Source of the DNA: Acidobacteriota bacterium
GTDB lineage: Bacteria; Acidobacteriota; Vicinamibacteria; Vicinamibacterales; Vicinamibacteraceae
Assembly (NCBI GenBank): GCA_013695405.1
Contig: JACDAO010000152.1
Span: forward strand, 1-11,655
Length of the DNA: 11,655 nucleotides
Direction of reading: 5' to 3'
This document shows positions 6,038 to 11,655 of the stretch, one piece after another. The notes below the pieces were generated by a model. The model had not been told where the DNA came from. It worked only from the letters and a program-made list of their open reading frames with translations, and did not search any database. Position 1 is the first letter of the stretch, and the number at the start of each line of letters is the position of its first letter. Made by a program: the position numbers and the translations under genes.

Positions 6038-7026
6038 CCAACGACCGCAGCCACGTCGCTGTGCCGTACCCGGCGATCGAGCCGGTCTCTCCCGGCACGG
6101 TGCGGCCGTTCTGGTCGGTGATGATTCCAACCTATCACTGCGCCGAGTACCTCGGGCACACCCTGCGCAGCGTGCTCGAGCAGGCGTTGCCAGCCGACGA
6201 CATGCAGATCGAGGTCGTCGACGACGGCTCGGTGCGCGACGATCCGGCGTCCGTGGTCGCGGAGGTCGGGCAGGGGCGGGTCGCGTTCTTCCAGCAACCG
6301 CGCAACGTCGGTCCGCAAGCGACCTTCACCACCTGTGTGCGCCGCGCGCGCGGTCACTGGGTGCACGTCCTGCACGGCGACGATATGGTGCGGCACGGCT
6401 TCTACCAGGCGATGCGCCGCGGCAGCGATGGCAACCCGTCGATCGGCGCCGCGTGCTGCCGTGTCATCACCATCGACGAACGCAACCAATGGCTCGAGAT
6501 GTCGGCGCCCCAGCAGCCGGATGCCGGCGTGCTTTCTGACCCGCTCACGCGGCTGGCGGTGTTCAACCACATCATGTTCCCGAGCGTGGTGGTCAGGCGC
6601 AGCGCGTACGAGCAGGTTGGCGGGTTCCACCCGTCGCTCTTTCACTCGGCCGACTGGGACATGTGGAAGCGGCTGGCGGCGCGCGTTCCGGTATGGTACG
6701 AGCCGGAGCCGCTGGCGCTCTACCGGATCCACACCCGCTCGGATACCTCCAGGCTGATGCAGACCGGCGCCAACATCGCTGATGCGCGTCACGCGATCGA
6801 TATTGCCGAGGCGTATCTGCCAGCAGCGGACGCCGGCGCGTTGAGCCGCCGCGCCCGGCGCTATCACGGACTCTACGCCATCGAACTGGCGCGTGAACGG
6901 ATACGTCGTGGCGACTGGGCGTCGGCCCGGGCCCAGATCCGCGCCGGCCTGCGGTGCGACCCGTCGCCGCGGGTGCTGGCCGCGGTGCTCGGCGCGCTGC
7001 TGTTCAGGGATGACCATGTCGGCTGA
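6034..7026 (+). CDS. Soluble GT2 family glycosyltransferase
   Basis: This 330-residue protein is a typical inverting GT-A glycosyltransferase. WSVMIPTYHCAEYLGHTLRS (27-46) opens the nucleotide-binding fold. VVDDGS (61-66) is the classical GT2 motif. PRNVGPQATFTTCVRRARG (89-107) follows, and HGDD (114-117) is the DXD-like metal site. FPSVVVRRSAYEQVGGF (182-198) and SADWDMW (205-211) form the acceptor and catalytic-base region; D207 or D209 replaces the common ED pair. YRIHTRSDTSR (230-240) ends the domain, and an Arg/Ala-rich helical tail follows. No membrane segment is visible. The ATG at 6034 overlaps the preceding stop by 4 bases, with AGGG about 8 bases upstream. A much longer open frame extends upstream from 5197 but is antisense or out of phase with the first glycosyltransferase. 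It probably adds a sugar to the same glycan or glycoside as its neighbours; the substrate is unknown. Confidence 0.87.
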   Translation: MTNDRSHVAVPYPAIEPVSPGTVRPFWSVMIPTYHCAEYLGHTLRSVLEQALPADDMQIEVVDDGSVRDDPASVVAEVGQGRVAFFQQPRNVGPQATFTTCVRRARGHWVHVLHGDDMVRHGFYQAMRRGSDGNPSIGAACCRVITIDERNQWLEMSAPQQPDAGVLSDPLTRLAVFNHIMFPSVVVRRSAYEQVGGFHPSLFHSADWDMWKRLAARVPVWYEPEPLALYRIHTRSDTSRLMQTGANIADARHAIDIAEAYLPAADAGALSRRARRYHGLYAIELARERIRRGDWASARAQIRAGLRCDPSPRVLAAVLGALLFRDDHVG

Positions 7027-7495
7027 ACACGTCACGTACAGCTACAAGGCGCTCTCAGGTGCCGATGTGCACCTGCTCCGTCAGTTGCTCGACGTGTTCG
7101 CGCTGGCCTTCGACGACCACGAAGCCTACCAGGGTGCCGTGCCCGGCGACGCCTACCTGCAGGCCCTGCTCGCCAAGCCGCACTTCATCGCGCTCGTGGC
7201 GCTCGCCGGCGACCAGGTCGTCGGCGGCCTGGCGGCTTACGAACTCGAGAAGTTCGAACAGGACCGGCGCGAAATTTACATCTACGATCTGGCCGTCGAT
7301 CAGGCGCACCGCCGCCGTGGCATTGCCAGGGCGCTGATCGCCGAACTGCAGCGCCTCGCGAGCGTTCGGCGCGCCTACGTCATCTACGTCCAGGCCGATC
7401 GCGGCGACCACCCGGCGATTGCGTTGTACGAATCGCTGGGCGTCAGGGAAGACGTGCACCACTTCGACATCCCCGTCGACGCCGCCAGGCAGTGA
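7016..7495 (+). CDS. AAC(3)-I-like GNAT N-acetyltransferase
   Basis: This 159-residue protein resembles AAC(3)-I aminoglycoside 3-N-acetyltransferases along its full length. LLDVFALAFDDHEAY (24-38), HFIALVALAGDQVVGGLAAY (56-75), KFEQDRREIYIYDLAV (79-94), HRRRGIARALI (98-108, the acetyl-CoA pyrophosphate loop), AYVIYVQADRGDHPAIALY (120-138) and LGVREDVHHFDI (141-152) all have counterparts in AAC(3)-Ia as I recall that sequence. The enzyme would transfer acetyl from acetyl-CoA to an amine. I chose ATG 7016 because AGGGA sits 5 bases before it; an ATG at 7010 lacks such a site. The gene overlaps the upstream glycosyltransferase by 11 bases and the downstream one by 4. Family homology alone does not prove drug resistance. 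Locked between glycosyltransferase genes, it more likely acetylates an amino group on the cluster's own product or intermediate, or gives self-protection. No integron or transposon is nearby. Confidence 0.87.
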   Translation: MSAEHVTYSYKALSGADVHLLRQLLDVFALAFDDHEAYQGAVPGDAYLQALLAKPHFIALVALAGDQVVGGLAAYELEKFEQDRREIYIYDLAVDQAHRRRGIARALIAELQRLASVRRAYVIYVQADRGDHPAIALYESLGVREDVHHFDIPVDAARQ

Positions 7496-9333
7496 ACTTC
7501 GCGCGCCCGGTCCGTTTCGGCACCGTGCTGATGCTGGACTCGACCGACCAGTACGGTCATGCCGACGACGGCGCGGCAATCGACGCCGAGGAACTGGCCC
7601 GCCTCATCACTGGCATTCGCGAGACCTGGCCGGACCAGCCGCTGCTGGTCAGCCGGTGGTCGCACGCGCTGGATCAGCCGCCCGTGACCGACAGTGCGCC
7701 GCCTGGCGCCGACGCACTGACGGTGACGCGCGACTTCACAGACGTGAAGCGGCTCGTCGGCATCTCGTCGGTCCTGCCAGAGCGATGGCTGGTCGTTCGG
7801 CCGAGCGTGCTGCTGCTGCCCGCGCAGGCGCTGCGTACAGCCGTCGAGTGGACCATTCGCCACACGCCCGACCTGGTGACCCTGGACGGCGTCGCGGCTG
7901 ACGTCTTCTACGTCGCGAGTGCGCGCGCGGTGGCGATGGTCGCCGCCCTGGGCGGTGTGCCCGGGTGCGTGACGCTGCCGCAGGCACTCGAGCGGCTGAC
8001 CGGCGCGGGTGGCGCGGATGACGAGGGTGCGCTTCGCGTCACGCGACTGACGCCGCGCGACATCGCCTGGCCCGATCAGGCGCTGGTCAGCGCGTTGGAT
8101 CCGCGGGGCTGGCGATCGCAGCGACTCGGCCCGCTGCTCGCGCTGCCGTCGTCCGCGCGACTTGCCGAGGCCCTTCGCCGACAGCAGCACGCACTGGGCG
8201 ACGCGCGATCGGCGCTTCGAGCGCAGCGCGACATGACCGGTGCGGCAACGCCAACCGACCGCAGGGAGGTGCTGGTGGTGGTGCCGTCGATGTATCAGTC
8301 CGGCGCCCAGGCGGCGTGGGCCGAGGTCGCCGGCTACCTGTCGCCCGCGCAGGCCGCCTTCGTGGTCGGACGATCGACGGTGCTGCAAGGCATCCTCCAG
8401 GCCACGGGATTTCGCGTGTTCGAGGTTGGCGAGGGGCTCGCCGCGACCAGTGCCGCGGATGCCGCAACCTTCTTCGCTGCCCTGGACGCCGTGCGACCCG
8501 CCGTCGTCCACTTCGACGGCGCCGAGGGAAACACCTGGGCGCCGGCGGTGTTCTCGCGCGGCGTGCGCATCGTGCAGCACGTCAGGCTCAACGCCGTCGA
8601 CAGGTTCCGCCCGGTATTCGCCTACGCCGACGCTGTGGTCGGCGTGTCTCCCCATGTGGTCAGCGAGATTGCAGCCCGGGTGGGCACGGCGGTGCGAGTC
8701 GAGCACATCCCGGACGGCGTCGATGCTGCGGCGCGCGCGCCCGCTGCCGCCATGATGGAGAGGGCCGTGCTGACCGACGAGCGCACGGTGCAGTGCCTGT
8801 GCGTCGGTCGGGTGGAACCGGCGAAGGGGCAGCTGCGCGTCCTCGAGATCGTGCAGCACCTTGGCGCGCACCGCCGCTGCCGGCTGGTCATCGTCGGTCC
8901 ATGCGGCAGCGACCCGGCCTACTGCGATGCGGTGAGCGATCGAATCCGCGCCGCGCCGCCGGACACCACCATCAGCTGGCGCCCGTTCACGTATCCGATC
9001 GCCGACCTGTATCAGCAGGCACACGTCGTGCTCGTCGGATCGCGCAACGAGGCCCTTGGGATGGTCGGCCTCGAGACCCTGGCGGCTGGCGGCCTGCTCG
9101 TCGCACAGCGGTCGACCGGGTACGAGTGCATCATTGACGCGTCGACGCCGGACGGCCTGTTGTACGACAGCGACGAACCGGCGTCGCGCGTGGCTGAGCG
9201 GATCGCGGCTGCGCTGCAGGACTTCGGTCGGTACTCGGTCAACGCCCGCAGGAAGGCCGCGGCATGCTTCGGTGCCAGCGAGTCGGCCGCGCGGCTGTCG
9301 CGCCTGTGGCGCGAGGTCGGCGGGCGCGGCTGA
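7492..9333 (+). CDS. Two-part protein: unrecognised N-terminal domain fused to GT4 glycosyltransferase
   Basis: This is a 613-residue protein. The C-terminal half (~257-610) is a GT-B, GT4-type enzyme. It shows VLVVVPSMYQSGAQAAW (260-276), VVHFDGAEGNTWAP (338-351), VRIVQHVRLNAVDRF (358-372), ADAVVGVSPHVV (379-390), IPDGVD (406-411), VGRVEPAKGQLRVLEI (438-453), LVIVGPCGSDPAY (465-477) and the EX7E motif E520-E528 in SRNEALGMVGLETLAAGG. The N-terminal ~220 residues are not recognised. FGTVLMLDSTDQYG, TRDFTDVKRL (79-88) and PERWLVVRPSVLLLPAQAL (96-114) faintly recall nucleotidyltransferase or GT-A folds, but this is only an impression. Residues ~222-247 look like a helical linker. GTG 7492 overlaps the acetyltransferase stop as GTGA, indicating coupled translation. 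The enzyme probably adds the last sugar or extends the product in the cytoplasm. The GT4 part is firm; the N-terminal role is open. Confidence 0.85.
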   Translation: MNFARPVRFGTVLMLDSTDQYGHADDGAAIDAEELARLITGIRETWPDQPLLVSRWSHALDQPPVTDSAPPGADALTVTRDFTDVKRLVGISSVLPERWLVVRPSVLLLPAQALRTAVEWTIRHTPDLVTLDGVAADVFYVASARAVAMVAALGGVPGCVTLPQALERLTGAGGADDEGALRVTRLTPRDIAWPDQALVSALDPRGWRSQRLGPLLALPSSARLAEALRRQQHALGDARSALRAQRDMTGAATPTDRREVLVVVPSMYQSGAQAAWAEVAGYLSPAQAAFVVGRSTVLQGILQATGFRVFEVGEGLAATSAADAATFFAALDAVRPAVVHFDGAEGNTWAPAVFSRGVRIVQHVRLNAVDRFRPVFAYADAVVGVSPHVVSEIAARVGTAVRVEHIPDGVDAAARAPAAAMMERAVLTDERTVQCLCVGRVEPAKGQLRVLEIVQHLGAHRRCRLVIVGPCGSDPAYCDAVSDRIRAAPPDTTISWRPFTYPIADLYQQAHVVLVGSRNEALGMVGLETLAAGGLLVAQRSTGYECIIDASTPDGLLYDSDEPASRVAERIAAALQDFGRYSVNARRKAAACFGASESAARLSRLWREVGGRG

Positions 9334-9359
9334 ACCCCGCGCCTCAGATGCCGGCATCT
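9322..9359 (+). terminator. Tandem dyads at the end of the glycosyltransferase operon
   Basis: GGCGCGG (9323-9329) can pair with CCGCGCC (9337-9343) around a loop that contains the TGA stop codon. Directly after it lies the perfect palindrome AGATGCCGGCATCT (9346-9359), which can fold as a 5-base stem with a CCGG loop. Neither is followed by a T-run, so this is not a classical intrinsic terminator. It may still slow polymerase, bind a regulator or stabilise the 3' end. The position, between two operons, supports some boundary role. Confidence 0.35.
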
Positions 9360-9428
9360 CGCTCGCGTGCGTGCAAGCGGGTGATTCACTGACGCGCGCT
9401 CGCCCGTGTGCCGGTCGACGCGGCCGCG

Positions 9429-9464
9429 TATACTCACGCGCGAACCGTTCCATTTCTCCGAGGG
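9429..9464 (+). promoter_or_regulatory. Likely -10 element and ribosome site for the enolase-superfamily gene
   Basis: TATACT at 9429-9434 matches five of six bases of the -10 consensus. Transcription would begin near 9441. No good -35 is visible at the right distance. GAGGG at 9460-9464 lies 9 bases before ATG 9474 and is a good ribosome site. The 140-base gap before this gene suggests it has its own promoter, separate from the glycosyltransferase operon. Confidence 0.4.
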
Positions 9465-9473
9465 CCACCCGCG

Positions 9474-10715
9474 ATGAATCGACGCGCCTTCTTCGCCGCC
9501 CTGGCCGCCGCACCGGTCGCGGTCGCCCTTCGTCCACGATCGGCGGCCGCGGCGCTGCCGAAGGCGAAGATCACGCGCGTGCGCATTCATCGACCGCCCG
9601 AACTGAACCAACTGTTCAACCAGAGCAACATGGTGGTGACCGTCGAGACCGACATCGGCATCACCGGCATTGGCGAAGGCGGCGCCAAGGACACCCTCGA
9701 GCAGTGCGCGGGCACGCTGATCGGCAAGAACCCTTTCCAGATCGAGGCGATCTGGCAGGAAGCCTACATCGCATGGTTCTATCCGCCGGGCCGCGAGAAG
9801 ACACACGCGCTCGGGGCGCTCGACCTCGCGCTGTGGGACATCAAGGGCAAGGCGCTCGGGCTCCCGGTGCACGAACTGCTCGGCGGCGCCACCCGGGACT
9901 ACTGCGAGTGCTACGCCACTGGCGGCGCACGGCCTGCGGGCACGCCTCCGGACGCGCCACTCAGCCTGACCGAGCGCGCACGCGCGACGATGGAGGCTGG
10001 CTACCGGGCGTTTCGCATGGGTGCGGCGGACGTGCCGATCGGGGGCGTCTTCGACTCGCGCGCGGCCGTCAGGCGGATCGAGCAGGACTGCCGGGACGTT
10101 CGCGACGGGGTCGGTCCCGACGGCAACTGGTGTATCGATCTGCACCAGCGTTTCGACCTCAGCGACGCGGTGCGGGTGTGCAAGGTGATGGAGCCCTTCG
10201 ATCCGTTCTTCGTCGAGGATCCGGTGCGCGACGAGCACGCGCTGATGGACCTGCCCAAGCTGCGGCAGATGACGACGGTGCCGCTGGCCCATGGCGAGGA
10301 ATGGGGACTGCGCTGGGACTTCAACCGTCTGGTCGAGCAGCACGACATCGACTTCGTTCGTGCCACGCTGCCCAACGTCGGCGGCATCACCGAGATGATG
10401 AAGGTGGCGGCGATCTGCGAGACGCACGCCGTCGGCATCATCCCGCATTTCACCGGACCGATCGCCACCGCCGCGCTGGTGAACTGCATGTCGACCTTTG
10501 CCGGGCCCGTGATGCTGGAGTACAACTACGGCGGGCGACCAATCGACTACCTGCCTGAGTGCCTCGACTTCAGGAACGGCAAGGCATACAGCAACCAGCG
10601 CCCTGGCCTGGGTGTGACCGCCGACCTGTCGCGGCTGCCGGTCATCGGCGAGGTCACCGCGCCGGGACGCCGCAACGTCTACCGCCGGCCCGACGGCTCG
10701 CTGACGCACTGGTGA
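9474..10715 (+). CDS. Tat-type exported mandelate racemase/muconate lactonizing enzyme (enolase superfamily, acid-sugar dehydratase-like)
   Basis: The 413-residue protein starts with a Tat-like signal (RRAFFAALAAAPVAVAL, 3-19, then an Ala-rich cleavage zone near 24-27). The capping domain (ITRVRIHR; VTVETDIGITGIGEGGAKD) and the barrel follow. HALGALDLALWDIKGKALGL (111-130) and PVHELLGG are hallmark family blocks. Metal ligands can be placed at D222 in IDLHQRF, E248 in FFVEDPV and E275 in HGEEW. H224 beside the first ligand and H325 in IIPHFTGPI fit the catalytic histidines of the galactonate/mannonate dehydratase-like subgroup, which abstract a proton alpha to a carboxylate. The exact sugar acid cannot be read. 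Length is normal. It is followed after 15 bases by the M20 amidohydrolase gene, so the two form a probable operon. Export is unusual for this superfamily, though the signal could be a leftover lipid- or Tat-type leader without full export. Confidence 0.85.
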   Translation: MNRRAFFAALAAAPVAVALRPRSAAAALPKAKITRVRIHRPPELNQLFNQSNMVVTVETDIGITGIGEGGAKDTLEQCAGTLIGKNPFQIEAIWQEAYIAWFYPPGREKTHALGALDLALWDIKGKALGLPVHELLGGATRDYCECYATGGARPAGTPPDAPLSLTERARATMEAGYRAFRMGAADVPIGGVFDSRAAVRRIEQDCRDVRDGVGPDGNWCIDLHQRFDLSDAVRVCKVMEPFDPFFVEDPVRDEHALMDLPKLRQMTTVPLAHGEEWGLRWDFNRLVEQHDIDFVRATLPNVGGITEMMKVAAICETHAVGIIPHFTGPIATAALVNCMSTFAGPVMLEYNYGGRPIDYLPECLDFRNGKAYSNQRPGLGVTADLSRLPVIGEVTAPGRRNVYRRPDGSLTHW

Positions 10716-10730
10716 ATGAGGCCCATTGCC

Positions 10731-11655
10731 ATGGCCCGACATCTCACCGTGACACGACGCGAGTTCGCCACTTCTCTGTTGCTCGGCGCCGGCACGATCC
10801 TCCCGCCGCGGCTCGCCCGCGGCCACTCGCGACATCAGGGCGGCGCAGCCCGCGTGAATGGTGAGCGACTCAATGCGCGCCTCAGCGACCTGCGGCAGTT
10901 CGGCGGCACGCCGCAGGGCGGCACGCATCGCCTCGGGTACAGCGACGAGGACAAGCAGGCGCGGGTGCTCGTTGGGGAGTGGATGCTGGACGCCGGACTG
11001 ACGCCCGAGACAGACCTGGCCGGCAATCTCATCGGACGTTCCGCCGGAAGCCGCGCGGACGTGCCGCCGCTCGTGTTCGGCTCGCACATCGACTCGGTGC
11101 CCGACGGCGGCAACTACGACGGCAACGTCGGCGTCGTGGCCGCGATCGAGGTCGCGCGGACGCTGCAGGAGCGGGGCGCCCGGCTGCGCCATCCCCTCGA
11201 GGTCGCGGTCTGGGCCAACGAGGAGGGCGGCCTGTTCGGCAGTCGTGCGGTCAGCGGTCAGTTCACCGCAGCGGAGCTGTCGCACACGACGACGAGCGGC
11301 AAGACGGTGGGCGAGGGGATCGCGTTCCTCGGCGGCGACTCCGCGCGCCTGGGCGAGGTGGTGCGGCGGCGCGGCGAGATCGCGGCGTACCTCGAACTGC
11401 ACATCGAGCAGGGCGGCAACCTCGAAGCCGAACGCACCGCGATCGGCATCGTCGAGGGGATCGTCGGCATCCGGCAGTGGGACGTGACCGTGACCGGCGT
11501 GGCGAACCACGCCGGTACCACGCCGATGGACAAGCGCCAGGACGCGCTGCTGGCGGCCGCGCGCTTCATCGAGCTGGTCAACCGCGCGGTCACGTCGACA
11601 CCCGGACGGCAGGTCGGCACCGTCGGGCGCCTCCAGGCTCGGCCCGGGGCGACCA
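10731..11655 (+). CDS. Tat-type exported M20 amidohydrolase: allantoate amidohydrolase / N-carbamoyl-L-amino-acid hydrolase family (3' end outside window)
   Basis: The frame is open to the window end, giving 308 codons. The N-terminus carries a twin-arginine signal (TRREFATSLLLGAGTILPP, 8-26). The mature part shows INGERL-like VNGERLNARLSDL (42-54), FGGTPQGGTHRLGYSDEDK (57-75), the metal ligands H119 in GSHIDSV and D130 in YDGNVGV, NEEGGLFGSRAV (163-174) with E164/E165 as catalytic base and bridging ligand, and ELHIEQG (222-228) with H224. The dimerisation-domain motif VANHAGTTPMDKRQDAL (257-273) follows. The last ligand His lies beyond the window. Family members hydrolyse ureido groups of allantoate or N-carbamoyl amino acids, releasing ammonia and CO2. 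I chose ATG 10731 because GAGG lies 9 bases before it; ATG 10716, in frame and abutting the previous stop, has no ribosome site. The gene lies 15 bases after the enolase-superfamily gene, probably in the same operon, with both products predicted to be exported. Confidence 0.85.
   Translation, partial: MARHLTVTRREFATSLLLGAGTILPPRLARGHSRHQGGAARVNGERLNARLSDLRQFGGTPQGGTHRLGYSDEDKQARVLVGEWMLDAGLTPETDLAGNLIGRSAGSRADVPPLVFGSHIDSVPDGGNYDGNVGVVAAIEVARTLQERGARLRHPLEVAVWANEEGGLFGSRAVSGQFTAAELSHTTTSGKTVGEGIAFLGGDSARLGEVVRRRGEIAAYLELHIEQGGNLEAERTAIGIVEGIVGIRQWDVTVTGVANHAGTTPMDKRQDALLAAARFIELVNRAVTSTPGRQVGTVGRLQARPGAT

Noticed and set aside
5650..7035. 461-codon open frame on the minus strand
   Set aside because: It lies opposite two glycosyltransferase genes with clear GT2 motifs; no domain is seen in it.
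7016..7495. Mobile antibiotic-resistance cassette around the AAC(3)-I-like gene
   Set aside because: No attC-like site, integrase, transposase or composition break is visible, and the gene overlaps its neighbours in one operon.
7384..9537. 717-codon open frame on the minus strand
   Set aside because: It is antisense to the GT4 gene and lacks recognisable domains; the plus strand carries clear GT4 motifs and overlapping starts.
9012..11510. 832-codon open frame on the minus strand
   Set aside because: It spans the reverse of three well-supported plus-strand genes. Its composition is that of an antisense shadow in GC-rich DNA, with no family motif.

Overview
The window is uniformly GC-rich, densely coding DNA with GTG starts alongside ATG and long antisense open frames, as expected of a high-GC soil bacterium. 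The secreted nuclease with a Calx-beta-like repeat, the Tat-exported enolase-superfamily enzyme and the exported M20 amidohydrolase would fit an Acidobacteriota genome (Vicinamibacteria-like). That assignment is an inference from protein style, not a database result. I saw no tRNA, rRNA, CRISPR array, insertion sequence or phage gene.

Layout. (1) 1-2224, minus strand: the N-terminal 741 codons of a large secreted nuclease of the ExeM/NucH type, cut off by the window edge. (2) 2357-4978, minus strand: a tightly overlapping three-gene unit, transcribed in the order fold-type III PLP decarboxylase-like enzyme, YqcI/YcgG (GntA-type) haem-dependent N-hydroxylase-like protein, DUF1989 (urea carboxylase-associated) protein. 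(3) 4979-5053: a short divergent intergenic region with clustered GCAAC/GTTGC half-sites. (4) 5054-9333, plus strand: four overlapping genes for a membrane GT2 glycosyltransferase, a soluble GT2 glycosyltransferase, an AAC(3)-I-like GNAT acetyltransferase, and a two-part protein with an unrecognised N-terminal domain and a C-terminal GT4 glycosyltransferase. (5) 9474-11655, plus strand: a Tat-type exported mandelate racemase/muconate lactonizing (enolase superfamily) enzyme, then the first 308 codons of a Tat-type exported M20 allantoate amidohydrolase/N-carbamoyl-amino-acid hydrolase.

The most interesting part is 2357-9333. The best-studied relatives of the N-hydroxylase-like and DUF1989 proteins act on guanidino or carboxyguanidine groups, and the third gene in that unit is an amino-acid decarboxylase-like enzyme. 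This unit is fired divergently from an operon of three glycosyltransferases and an aminoglycoside-acetyltransferase-like GNAT. I infer a small biosynthetic cluster for an N-hydroxylated, possibly glycosylated and acetylated, amino-acid-derived metabolite. Each family is known, but I do not recognise this combination as a described system. The product is unknown and the link between the two divergent operons rests on position only. The PLP enzyme also lacks the acidic substrate-binding residue of ornithine decarboxylase, so its substrate is probably not simply ornithine.
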